64,000 nt of DNA, from NCBI RefSeq assembly GCF_000959525.1, contig NZ_CP009831.1, positions 868,001 to 932,000 of the forward strand. Direction: 5' to 3'. Source of the DNA: Burkholderia multivorans ATCC BAA-247 (GTDB taxonomy: Bacteria > Pseudomonadota > Gammaproteobacteria > Burkholderiales > Burkholderiaceae). Below, in pieces: positions 29,142 through 37,532 of the stretch. The notes under the pieces are model-generated. The model did not search any database. It was not told the origin of the DNA and saw only the letters and a program-made list of their open reading frames with translations. Position 1 is the first letter of the stretch; the number at the start of each line of letters is the position of its first letter. Both the position numbers and the translations under genes were made by a program.

Positions 29142-30200
29142 ATGGCAAGGAGACGGCTGGCAGTGATCGGTGCTGGTGCGATCGGACGGATGCATGTGGA
29201 GCGCGCGCGGGTGCATCCGCAGGTGGAGGTGGTGGCGATCGCGGACCCGTCGCCGGCAGCGGAGCAGTTCGCGCGCGCCGAGGGGTTGCGCTGGTTCGCC
29301 GACTACGCGGCGATGCTCGACGAGGTGCGTCCGGACGGCGCGATCGTCGCGACGCCGAATGCGACACACGTGGCGGTCGGCCTCGCATGTATCGCGCGCG
29401 GCGTCCCCGCGCTGATCGAGAAACCGGTGTCGGACAGCGTCGACGCGGCGGCTGCCATGAGCCGCGCCGCGCGCGAAGCCGGCGTGCCGCTGCTGGTCGG
29501 GCACCATCGTCGGCACAATCCGATACTGCGGCGTGCCCGCGAGATCGTGCAATCGGGTCGGCTCGGCCGGCCCGTCGCGGCCAATGCGCTCGCGACGTTC
29601 TACAAGCCCGACGCGTATTTCGACGTCGAGTGGCGCCGCCAGGCAGGCGGCGGCCCCGTGCTGATCAACCTGATTCACGACATCGACATCATGCGTTTCC
29701 TGCTCGGCGAGATCGTCGAAGTCTGCGCGCAGACCTCGAACGGCGTGCGCGGTTTCGACGTCGAGGACACGGCTGCGGTCCTGCTGCGCTTCGACAGCGG
29801 CGCGCTCGGCACGCTGGCCGTGTCGGACTGTGCGGTGTCGCCGTGGAACTGGGATCTCGCCGCGGGCGAGGCCGCGCACTATCCGCGCCAGCAGGTGAAT
29901 ACCCATTTCCTGATCGGCACCGATGCGTCGCTCACGCTGCCGCAGCTCGATCTCTGGGCGTATCGCGGCGCGAAGGGCTGGCACGAGCCGCTGACGGTCG
30001 AGCGCTGCACGCCGCACGACGCGGACCCTTACCACGAGCAGCTGCGCCATTTCGCGGCGGTGATCGCCGGCGACGAAGCGCCGCTGTGTTCGGCGGACGA
30101 CGCGGCGCGCACACTCGCGGCGACGCTCGCCGTGCATCGCGCGGTGGCGGCGCGCACCGCGGTGGCGCCCGCCGCCGTCGCGAGCCTGAACAGGCCCTAG
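29142..30200 (+). CDS. Gfo/Idh/MocA-family oxidoreductase
   Basis: The 352-residue NAD(P)-dependent dehydrogenase has the Rossmann motif GAGAIG (about residues 9-14), the EKP motif (PALIEKPVSD, about 91-100) and the C-terminal alpha/beta substrate domain with HDIDIMRFL. The family oxidises hydroxyl groups on sugars, inositols and related polyols. It therefore fits a polyhydroxylated cyclic substrate. AAAGGAGATG lies upstream of the start. It is divergent from the ABC importer and convergent with the epimerase gene; the two stop codons overlap in the palindrome CTAG. Confidence 0.9.
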   Translation: MARRRLAVIGAGAIGRMHVERARVHPQVEVVAIADPSPAAEQFARAEGLRWFADYAAMLDEVRPDGAIVATPNATHVAVGLACIARGVPALIEKPVSDSVDAAAAMSRAAREAGVPLLVGHHRRHNPILRRAREIVQSGRLGRPVAANALATFYKPDAYFDVEWRRQAGGGPVLINLIHDIDIMRFLLGEIVEVCAQTSNGVRGFDVEDTAAVLLRFDSGALGTLAVSDCAVSPWNWDLAAGEAAHYPRQQVNTHFLIGTDASLTLPQLDLWAYRGAKGWHEPLTVERCTPHDADPYHEQLRHFAAVIAGDEAPLCSADDAARTLAATLAVHRAVAARTAVAPAAVASLNRP

Positions 30201-31117
30201 CGGCCGGCCGCGGCGAGCGCCGGCACGCCGTGGCGATAGAACGCGATGGTCTGCCGCAGGCCGTCGTCGAGCGCGGTGCGCGGCAGGCCCGGCAGCAACC
30301 GCGCGAGCGCGGGATCGTCGAGGAAGTCCGTCGCGATCGGCAGCGGCGGCCCGTCGGCATCGATGTGCGCATCCGGCGCGAGGGCCGCGATCCGCTCGAT
30401 CAGCGTGGTCACCGGCGTGATCTCGCCGGCCAGCGTGAACGCGTGCGCGCCGTCGAAGTCGTGCAGCAGCGCGGCCTCGTACGCAGCCGCGACATCGTCC
30501 GCGTAGACGAGGCCCGTCGTGCCACTGAACGGAATCGTATAGCGCTCGCCGCGTGCGGCCGCGCGGCATGCGAGGCTCGGCCCGGCGCTCGAGCCGGTCT
30601 CGCGTCCGGCGCCGTAGACCACCAGCGGGCGGAAGCCGACGCTTGCGATCCCGTGGTCGTGCCAGTACGCACGCGCCGAGCCTTCGCACGCGAGCTTGAA
30701 CGCGCCGTAGTGGGTCTGCGGCAGCGGCACCGCGCCGTCGTCCGGGCCGAACACGCCGGCGCTGCTCGCATAGAGCACGCGCCGCAGCCCGGCCGCGCGA
30801 GCGGCCTCGAACACGTTCAGCGTGCCGATCAGGTTGACTTGCGCGCCACGCACCGGGTCGGCCGCACAGGCGGGCGTGAGGATGCCGGCGAGATGGATCA
30901 CCGCGTCGCAGCCGTCGAGCGCGCGTGCGGTGGCCGCCGCATCGGCGACGTCGCCCGTGCGCCAGCGCACCGCCGCGGCGCGCGCGGGTGCGAGCGCGTC
31001 GACCAGGCGCGGGTTCGCGCCCACGTCGAAGCTCACGCAGTCGATGCCGCGTGCCAGCAGCCTCCTGATGATCCACGCGCCGAGAAAACCGCTGCCGCCC
31101 GTTACCAGTACCCGCAT
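30197..31117 (-). CDS. NAD-dependent epimerase/dehydratase (extended SDR)
   Basis: A 306-residue extended SDR with GGSGFLG (about residues 7-13), a VIHLAG motif, the catalytic region SSAGVFG and the YGAFK Tyr-Lys pair. The family acts on nucleotide sugars, and many catabolic members act on free uronates or hydroxy acids. A promoter region with an IclR-type palindrome separates it from the divergent flavoprotein gene at 31255. Its exact substrate cannot be read from the sequence. Confidence 0.88.
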   Translation of the reverse strand: MRVLVTGGSGFLGAWIIRRLLARGIDCVSFDVGANPRLVDALAPARAAAVRWRTGDVADAAATARALDGCDAVIHLAGILTPACAADPVRGAQVNLIGTLNVFEAARAAGLRRVLYASSAGVFGPDDGAVPLPQTHYGAFKLACEGSARAYWHDHGIASVGFRPLVVYGAGRETGSSAGPSLACRAAARGERYTIPFSGTTGLVYADDVAAAYEAALLHDFDGAHAFTLAGEITPVTTLIERIAALAPDAHIDADGPPLPIATDFLDDPALARLLPGLPRTALDDGLRQTIAFYRHGVPALAAAGR

Positions 31118-31164
31118 TGTCGTGCCTCCCTGTCGTCACAAAGTCTTTGCGAAACTCGAATTAG

Positions 31165-31197
31165 TGGAATAGTATTCCACATCGAAAGAACATTCCA
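31165..31197. promoter_or_regulatory. IclR-type operator boxes between epimerase and flavoprotein copy 3
   Basis: TGGAATAGTATTCCA (31165-31179) is a perfect palindrome with a 3-bp centre. An inverted half-site (ACATTCCA, ending 31197) follows at 18 bp. It is shared by the divergent genes starting at 31117 and 31255. Confidence 0.65.
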
Positions 31198-31254
31198 CAA
31201 ACGTCGCGATGACATCGCATCCGGCGTTGGGGACACTGAACGGGCATAGCGAAC

Positions 31255-33000
31255 ATGAAGCGTGAACCGATACTCGACTGCGACGTGCTGGTGCTGGGCT
31301 CCGGCGCGGGCGGGCTCGCGGCGGCGGTGACGGCGGCCGCGCGGGGCCTGCGCGTGATCGTCGCGGAGAAGGAGGCCGTGTTCGGCGGCACGACCGCGTG
31401 GTCGGGCGGCTGGATGTGGATTCCGCGCAATCCGCTCGCGACGCGCGCGGGAATCCGCGAGGACATCGATGCGCCGCGCACCTATCTGAAGCACGAACTG
31501 GGCGCGCACTACGACGCCGACAAGGTCGATGCGCTGCTCGAACGCGGCCCGGAGATGGTCGCGTTTTTCGAACGGCATACGGCCGTGCGCTTCATCGACG
31601 GCAACCGCATTCCCGATTTCCATACGACGCCGGGCGCCGGTGCGGGCGGGCGCTCGGTCTGCGCGATGCCGTTCGACGGCCGCGAGCTAGGCCCGCTGAT
31701 CGACAAGCTGCGCGAGCCGCTGTCGGTCACGACGATCAGGGGGATGGCGCTCGCGTCCGGGCAGGATCTCGCGCACTTCTATCGCGCGACGCGCTCGCCG
31801 AAGTCGGCGCTGTACGCGAGTCGCCGGCTGGCTGCGTTCGCGTGGCACAAGCTGCGCCACGGACGTTCGATGCATCTCGTCAACGGCAATGCACTCGTCG
31901 CTCGGCTGCTGAAATCGGCGGCCGATCGCGGCGTCGACCTGCGCACGCATGCGAAAGCGATCGGCCTGATGCGCGACGCCGAACGCGTGACCGGCGCGCG
32001 GGTCGAGATCGACGGCGTCGTGCACGAGGTACGCGCAGCGCGCGGGGTCGTGCTTGCGTGCGGCGGCTTTCCGCACGATCCGGCGCGGCGCGCGCAGACT
32101 TTCGCGTATACGCCGTCCGGGCGCGAACACTGGTCGGCAGCGCCGCTCTGCAATACCGGCGACGGCATCCGGCTCGGCGAAGCGGTCGGCGCGCATTTCG
32201 ACCAGACGCTCGATGCGCCGGCCGCGTGGGCGCCCGTGTCGCTGGTGCCGCAAGCGGGCGCCGCCGCCGTTGCATTTCCGCACCTGATCGAGCGCGCGAA
32301 ACCGGGCGTGATCGCGGTGACGCGCGCAGGCCGGCGCTTCGTGAACGAGGCGTCGTCGTATCACGACTTCATCTCCGCGCTGCTGGATACGACCCCCGCC
32401 GGCGACGAAGTCTGCGCATGGCTGATTTGCGACCACCGTTTCCAGCGGCGTTACGGGCTCGGTTTTTCGAAACCGCGGCCGTTCCCGGTCGGCCCGTACC
32501 TGCGTTCCGGCTACCTGAAGCGCGGCGCGACGCTCGATGCGCTGGCTCACGCGTGCGGGATCGATGCGCGTGCGCTCGCGGACACGGTGGCCGCGTACAA
32601 CCAGTATGCGAAGCAGGGCGCCGATCCGGCGTTTCACAAAGGCTCGACGCCGTACAACCGCGTGCAGGGCGATGCGGCGCATCGGCCGAATCCGTGTCTC
32701 GCGCCGATCGAGGCGGGGCCGTTCTATGCCGTGAAGCTATTGCCCGGCAGCCTCGGCACGTTCGCGGGCCTCGCGACCGACCGCGATGCGCGCGTGCTCG
32801 ATCGAAGCGGCGCGGCGATCGCCGGCCTCTACGCGGTCGGCAACGATGCAGCCAGCATGATGGGCGGCTGCTATCCGAGCGGCGGCATCACGCTCGGGCC
32901 TGCGATGACCTTCGGCTATCTCGCCGCGCTTTCTCTTGCCGACGCCGCGCCCGATGGCGCGCGCCCCGGCGTCGATTCATCCTCGAGGACAATGCAATGA
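31255..33000 (+). CDS. FAD-dependent oxidoreductase (KstD/fumarate-reductase-like), copy 3
   Basis: A 581-residue flavoprotein with GSGAGG at residues 15-20, VAEKEAVFGGTTAWSGG, NEASSYHD and GCYPSGGITLGP. It is closest to copy 1 in length and in motif spelling. It leads the right-hand operon (flavoprotein, NIPSNAP, TIM-barrel isomerase, AAHS symporter). The stop overlaps the next start (ATGA). The upstream palindrome suggests IclR control. Confidence 0.9.
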   Translation: MKREPILDCDVLVLGSGAGGLAAAVTAAARGLRVIVAEKEAVFGGTTAWSGGWMWIPRNPLATRAGIREDIDAPRTYLKHELGAHYDADKVDALLERGPEMVAFFERHTAVRFIDGNRIPDFHTTPGAGAGGRSVCAMPFDGRELGPLIDKLREPLSVTTIRGMALASGQDLAHFYRATRSPKSALYASRRLAAFAWHKLRHGRSMHLVNGNALVARLLKSAADRGVDLRTHAKAIGLMRDAERVTGARVEIDGVVHEVRAARGVVLACGGFPHDPARRAQTFAYTPSGREHWSAAPLCNTGDGIRLGEAVGAHFDQTLDAPAAWAPVSLVPQAGAAAVAFPHLIERAKPGVIAVTRAGRRFVNEASSYHDFISALLDTTPAGDEVCAWLICDHRFQRRYGLGFSKPRPFPVGPYLRSGYLKRGATLDALAHACGIDARALADTVAAYNQYAKQGADPAFHKGSTPYNRVQGDAAHRPNPCLAPIEAGPFYAVKLLPGSLGTFAGLATDRDARVLDRSGAAIAGLYAVGNDAASMMGGCYPSGGITLGPAMTFGYLAALSLADAAPDGARPGVDSSSRTMQ

Positions 33001-33608
33001 CACTGTATGACGTAGTGACGCTTACGGTGAAGATCGGCGCGAATGCGCGGGTCTTCGAAGGGATCCAGGCAAGCGGCGATCCGCAGGGCGGCAGGCTGCT
33101 CGGCTGCTGGTATTCCGACATCGGCACGCTCGGCCAGGTGCTGGTGCTGCGCGGCTATGCGTCGGAAGCCGCACTGGTCGCCGAGCGCAAGCGAATGCTG
33201 CTCGAAGGCAACCCGTTCGGCTGCGGCGACGCCATCGTCGACGTGAAGACGGGCAGCTACGCGCTGTTCCCGTTCCTGCCGCCGATCGAGCCGGCCGTGC
33301 ACGGCGGCATCTACGAGATGCGCGTGTACGGCACGAAGCTCGGCAGCCTGCAGCAGACGATCGACGTGTGGGAACAGGCCGTGCCGGAACGTATCAAGCG
33401 CTCGCCGCTGGTCGGCGCGATGTATGCGCTCGACGGCGACGTGCCGCGCTTTCTGAACATCTGGCCGTATGCGAGCGTGGACGAGCGTTCGCGCATTCGG
33501 GCGGAAGCGGTCAAGGACGGCATCTGGCCGCCGAAGGGCGGCCCGGCGCACCTGACGACGATGGCCTCGACGATCTGTGTGCCCGCGCCGTTTTCGCCGC
33601 TGCGCTGA
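32997..33608 (+). CDS. NIPSNAP family protein, tandem domain
   Basis: The 203-residue protein contains two NIPSNAP-like halves: LYDVVTLTVKIGANARVFEG with VLVLRGYASEAALVAERKRM, and IYEMRVYGTKLGSLQQTIDV with FLNIWPYASVDERSRIRAEA. It is about twice the length of the relative at 16328. It is translationally coupled to the flavoprotein by a four-base overlap. That coupling suggests a joint function, but the chemistry is unknown. Confidence 0.85.
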   Translation: MTLYDVVTLTVKIGANARVFEGIQASGDPQGGRLLGCWYSDIGTLGQVLVLRGYASEAALVAERKRMLLEGNPFGCGDAIVDVKTGSYALFPFLPPIEPAVHGGIYEMRVYGTKLGSLQQTIDVWEQAVPERIKRSPLVGAMYALDGDVPRFLNIWPYASVDERSRIRAEAVKDGIWPPKGGPAHLTTMASTICVPAPFSPLR

Positions 33609-33638
33609 ACGTGACGCAATGACGATCAAGGAGACGAC

Positions 33639-34472
33639 ATGACCCAGCCTCAATCCCGCGCGCTGTCGCTGTCGGCGCTGACCGTGCTCGAACTGAATCC
33701 GCCGCAGATGGTGCAATGCGCAGTCGACGCGGGCTACGACTACGTCGGCCTGCGCCTGCTGCCGGCCACCGATACCGAGGTCCGCCACGCGATTGTCGGC
33801 GACACGCCGCTGCGGCGCGAGACGCTGGCGGTCCTGCGCGATACGGGCATGCGCGTGCTCGACGTCGAAATCGCACGTCTGAAGGCCGATACCGACGTGA
33901 CGGACTACCTGCCGATGCTCGAAACGGCCGCGGAACTTGGCGCGCGCTACGTGCTCGTCGCGGGCAACGATCCCGACGAAGCGCGCACCGTCGAGCGGCT
34001 CGGCCGTCTGTGCGATCTCGCCGCGCCGCTCGGCCTGTCGCCGTCGCTGGAGCCGATGCCGTGGACCGACGTGAAGGATCTCGACATCGGCGCGCGCATC
34101 GTCGATGCATGTGGCCGTCGCAACACCGGGCTGATCGTCGATCCAATCCACTTCGACCGCGCGGGGTCGTCGCTCGACACGTTGAGCGCGTTGCCGCGCC
34201 ACTACTTCGGCTACGTGCAGTTCTGCGATGCGCCGGCCGAGCGGCCGACCGACGTCGACACGCTGCTGTTCCAGGCGCGCTGCGCGCGGCTGATGCCGGG
34301 TGACGGCGGCCTCGATCTGACGGGCATCCTGCGCGCGCTGCCCGCGCACCTGCCGGTGAGCGTCGAGGTGCCGAACCAGCAATGGGCGAACACGACCCCT
34401 GCGGTGGCGCGCGCGCGCCGGCTGCGCGAAGCGACACGCGCGGTGATCGACGCGGCGGCCGTGCCGGCCTGA
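33639..34472 (+). CDS. Sugar phosphate isomerase/epimerase family protein (TIM barrel)
   Basis: This 277-residue cytosolic AP-endonuclease-2-like TIM barrel shows the expected metal-binding carboxylates and His along the barrel (VLDVEIARL, SLEPMPWTDV, IVDPIHFDRAG, VQFCDAP, VSVEVPNQQW). The family includes xylose-isomerase-like enzymes and 3-dehydroshikimate dehydratases. With a shikimate-dehydrogenase-like gene nearby, a dehydratase that makes protocatechuate is a reasonable guess but unproven. GGAGACGAC lies upstream of the ATG. A related but broken gene sits at the left island end. Confidence 0.83.
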   Translation: MTQPQSRALSLSALTVLELNPPQMVQCAVDAGYDYVGLRLLPATDTEVRHAIVGDTPLRRETLAVLRDTGMRVLDVEIARLKADTDVTDYLPMLETAAELGARYVLVAGNDPDEARTVERLGRLCDLAAPLGLSPSLEPMPWTDVKDLDIGARIVDACGRRNTGLIVDPIHFDRAGSSLDTLSALPRHYFGYVQFCDAPAERPTDVDTLLFQARCARLMPGDGGLDLTGILRALPAHLPVSVEVPNQQWANTTPAVARARRLREATRAVIDAAAVPA

Positions 34473-34575
34473 GCGCGCGGCGGCAACGACGGGCCGGGCT
34501 TCACCTGCGGCGTAACGCCCGCGTGTGGCCCGGGCATTCGACGCGACGACAACAACGATACTCCGGAGACATTCG

Positions 34576-35985
34576 ATGACTTCCTCGCAAGCGGCCGCTC
34601 GGCCACGACCTCATATTAATCAGTATCGCGAAACGGATCGGATCGAGCCGCTCGACGTCCAGTACTTCCTCGACGCGCAACCGGTCGGCCGCTTCCAGTG
34701 GCTGGTTCTGCTGTTATGCATGCTGATCGTGATGCTGGACGGGCTCGACACGGTGATGATCGGCTTTATCGCGCCGTCGATTTCAAGCGCATGGGCGATT
34801 CCGCGCGACGCGCTCGGCCCTGTGATGAGCGGCGGCCTGCTCGGCCTCGCGTTCGGTGCGCTCACCGCCGGCCCGATGTCCGACCGCTTCGGACGCAAGA
34901 CGGTGATGGTCGGCGCGGTGCTGTTCTTCGGGATATGGAGCGTGGCGTCCGCCTTTGCGACCGGCGTCGCGTCGCTGACGGTGCTGCGCTTCCTGACCGG
35001 CATCGGCCTGGGCGCGTCGATGCCGAACGCGGCCACGCTGATGGCCGAATATGCGCCGCCGCGGCGCCGGGCACTGATGGTGACGGCGGTGTTCTGCGGC
35101 TTCACGTTCGGCGCGGCGGGCGGCGGCTTCGTGAGCGCATGGCTGATCGAGACCTGGGGCTGGCATTCGGTGCTGCTGCTGGGTGGCGTGCTGCCGGTCG
35201 CCTACGTGCCGGTGCTCGCGAGATGGCTGCCCGAATCCGCACGCTATCTTGCGCTGAAGGAGAGCCGGCGCGTGCGTCTGGTCGGCGTGCTGAACCGCGT
35301 GCAGCCCGGCATCGCCGATGAGCGCACGCGTTTCGTGTCGCACGAACCGGCGCGCGACGCGCGCAGCCCGGTGCGGGCGATCCTGTCGCGCGAGCATGCG
35401 TTCGGCACGGTGATGCTGTGGATCTGCTATTTCGCGGGCCTGCTTACCGTCTACCTGCTCGGCAACTGGCTGCCGACGCTGATTCGCGGGCTCGGGTTTT
35501 CGCTGGGCGAGGCGGCTGTCGTCGGCGCGCTGTTCCAGGCCGGAGGCACGGTCGGCTCAGTGCTGATCGGCTGGCAGATGGATCGCTTCAATCCGCACCG
35601 CGCGCTCGGCGCGACCGTGCTGGCGGGTGGCGCGCTCGCATGGTACATGGGCGCGTCGGCCCATTCGTTCGCGGTCATCTGCGTGCTGGCGCTTGGCATC
35701 GGCTATTGCATGAACGGCTCGAATACCGGCTTTTGCGCGCTCGCGGCCGGCTCCTACCCGACCGAGATGCGCGCGACCGGCACGAGCTGGATGCTCGGCG
35801 TCGGCCGCTTCGGCGGCATTGCGGGCGCGATGCTGGGTGCGGCGATGCTGCACGCGAACTGGAGCTTCGGGCAGGTGTTCGCGGCGCTCGCGGTGCCAGC
35901 GGCGGTGGGCGGCGCGGCGGTGCTGCTCAAGGGCGCGCGTCATCGCGGCACCTTCGTGCCCGTCAGCGTGAGCGCGGGCCACTGA
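34576..35985 (+). CDS. AAHS-family aromatic/alicyclic acid:H+ symporter, copy 2
   Basis: A 469-residue 12-helix MFS symporter similar to the one at 17570. It has DGLDTVMIGFIAPS in helix 1, SDRFGRK in loop 2-3, RFLTGIGLGASMPNAATL in helix 4 and MDRFNPH in loop 8-9. The ATG at 34576 with CCGGAGACATTCG upstream is the best start. It closes the right-hand operon that begins with flavoprotein copy 3. Two symporters and an ABC importer suggest several related substrates. Confidence 0.9.
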   Translation: MTSSQAAARPRPHINQYRETDRIEPLDVQYFLDAQPVGRFQWLVLLLCMLIVMLDGLDTVMIGFIAPSISSAWAIPRDALGPVMSGGLLGLAFGALTAGPMSDRFGRKTVMVGAVLFFGIWSVASAFATGVASLTVLRFLTGIGLGASMPNAATLMAEYAPPRRRALMVTAVFCGFTFGAAGGGFVSAWLIETWGWHSVLLLGGVLPVAYVPVLARWLPESARYLALKESRRVRLVGVLNRVQPGIADERTRFVSHEPARDARSPVRAILSREHAFGTVMLWICYFAGLLTVYLLGNWLPTLIRGLGFSLGEAAVVGALFQAGGTVGSVLIGWQMDRFNPHRALGATVLAGGALAWYMGASAHSFAVICVLALGIGYCMNGSNTGFCALAAGSYPTEMRATGTSWMLGVGRFGGIAGAMLGAAMLHANWSFGQVFAALAVPAAVGGAAVLLKGARHRGTFVPVSVSAGH

Positions 35986-36033
35986 GCGCGCGTCGCGGGA
36001 GCGTTCGCTCGAGGATCTGCTTGAGTTCCAGTA

Positions 36034-36048
36034 TGGAATTGTGTTCTC
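36034..36048. promoter_or_regulatory. IclR-type operator box upstream of the iclR-type gene
   Basis: TGGAATTGTGTTCTC, overlapped by the inverted repeat TTCCA-GTA-TGGAA (36026-36038), lies 33-55 bases before the regulator start. It matches the boxes at 21763, 21791, 29043 and 31165, so autoregulation is likely. Confidence 0.55.
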
Positions 36049-36080
36049 ATTTGCCATCACGATACGAATGAGAAGGCGCT

Positions 36081-36950
36081 ATGGCAGGAAATCTCGAGCG
36101 TGCGCTCGCAGTGCTGGAATTGCTGGCAAAGAACGGCGGCCGCATGTCGCTGGCCACCATTGCCGATACGCTTAATATTCCGCGCAGCGGTACGCATCGA
36201 CTGCTGTCGATGCTGATCGACGAAGGCTTCGTGCGGCAGGATAGGGAGCATGGTGAGTACATGCTTGCGCTGAAGCTGGTATCGCTTGCGCTGATCTACC
36301 TGTCGACGAGTGGGGTGTTCGACATTTCGCAGCCGGTGCTCGACCGATTGGCCGAGGCGTCCGGCGAACTGGCGCGGCTCGGTGTGGTCGAAGACGATCA
36401 CATCACCTTCGTCGGCAAGGCACAGGGCGCGAAGTCGGGGCTGCGCTACGACCCCGACATGGGCAGCCAGCCGCCGCTGCATTGCACCGCAAGCGGGCAG
36501 GCCTGGCTTGCCACGCTGCCGGACGAACGTGCGCTCGAGCTGGTGTCGAAGCAGGGCGGGCTTGGTGCAAAGGCGCAGAATGTGCCGCGGGCGCCGAAGA
36601 CGATCCAGCAGTTCTTGAAAGATCTGAAGGGCGCGCGTGAGCGCGGCTACGGAGTCGCGATCGAGACCTACGAGATCGGCATGACGTCGATCGCTGCCGC
36701 AGTACGCAATCCGGTCACGAACGAGGTGGTCGGGATCGTCAGCCTGGCCGGCCCGACGAGCCGCCTGCCGGAGTCACGGCTCAAGGAACTTGCGCCGTTG
36801 CTGCTTCAGGCGGCGTCGGACATGAGTGCAGCTACGCTGGGTTCTCCACTGTTCAAACGGGCGGGTGCTGCCGGCGTGCCCGCGAAGTTGGCAGCGGACC
36901 CGGTGAGTAGGCCGAGAACGTCGACGCGCAAGCGAGGGGCGAGGGATTGA
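36081..36950 (+). CDS. IclR-family transcriptional regulator
   Basis: A 289-residue regulator with an N-terminal winged helix-turn-helix (MSLATIADTLNIPRSGTHRL, about residues 22-41) and a C-terminal GAF-like effector domain (LHCTASGQAWLA, ERGYGVAIETYEIGMTSIAA). IclR proteins of the PcaU/PobR type respond to aromatic or shikimate-like acids. It has its own promoter with a TGGAAT box. It probably controls the flavoprotein, importer and epimerase promoters that share that box. The Arg/Ser-rich tail after residue 255 is longer than usual. Confidence 0.92.
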   Translation: MAGNLERALAVLELLAKNGGRMSLATIADTLNIPRSGTHRLLSMLIDEGFVRQDREHGEYMLALKLVSLALIYLSTSGVFDISQPVLDRLAEASGELARLGVVEDDHITFVGKAQGAKSGLRYDPDMGSQPPLHCTASGQAWLATLPDERALELVSKQGGLGAKAQNVPRAPKTIQQFLKDLKGARERGYGVAIETYEIGMTSIAAAVRNPVTNEVVGIVSLAGPTSRLPESRLKELAPLLLQAASDMSAATLGSPLFKRAGAAGVPAKLAADPVSRPRTSTRKRGARD

Positions 36951-37532
36951 TGAGATGAACGGCGGTGTCGAAACGCTCCTTTTCGTAACGAGGGCGACAC
37001 GACCGACGTGCCGCTGCTCATCCGGGGGCTGTGGTCGCTCTGTTTACGGAGCTGTGGATCGCGCCCCGTCATGACTTCGGCTGAGGCGCTGCGACATCTG
37101 AATCCGCGTATGGCACGCATGCCAGCATTGTGGTGGCTCGCCGCGAGCGTCCGAACGCAACCCAGTCCGTAAGGGCGCTGTTAGGTGACATTTTGGCCGG
37201 AAACTGCTCGCATCTTTTGCGGTTAGGGCGTTGCCGTCGATACCAGAACGCGGGGCGCCAAACATGGGCAGGATTGTGGGTAGGCGGCTATCTGCGCCTG
37301 CGGGAGTCTCACCTGGCGGATCTCCGCGAGCGATACTTGCAGTCGGCTGCCTTCCGCCATAAGGGCTTCGGCCCCGTTTCCACTTCTTCCGCCGGCGTCA
37401 TCCAGATCGCTGATTTGAAAGCGGTTTATGCGTAACGGCCTGCGCGCGACGATCCTTGACGTCCCGCCGGGCTCCCTCACGAAGTGTGGGAGGCATGTGG
37501 GTTTGTGGCCAGCGCGAGCAATCGCCGACCGA
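36951..37532. other. Island right-end flank without a clear gene
   Basis: No credible coding frame with a ribosome site is seen between the iclR-type gene and the porin gene. The stretch contains the right attachment repeat (37345-37416). A short plus-strand frame (37130-37435) runs through the repeat but has no known relatives that I can recognise. Confidence 0.5.
37345..37416 (+). repeat. Right attachment repeat (attR), copy of the selC 3' end
   Basis: Positions 37345-37366 repeat the selC 3' end (5546-5567) exactly, including the encoded CCA and ATAAGGGC beyond it. Related sequence follows to 37416. The rest of the tRNA is absent, as expected for the distal end of an island inserted into selC. 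Confidence 0.85.

Noticed and set aside
37130-37435. Plus-strand 101-codon frame running through attR
   Set aside because: No ribosome site, no family resemblance, and it crosses the attachment repeat, so it is likely chance.
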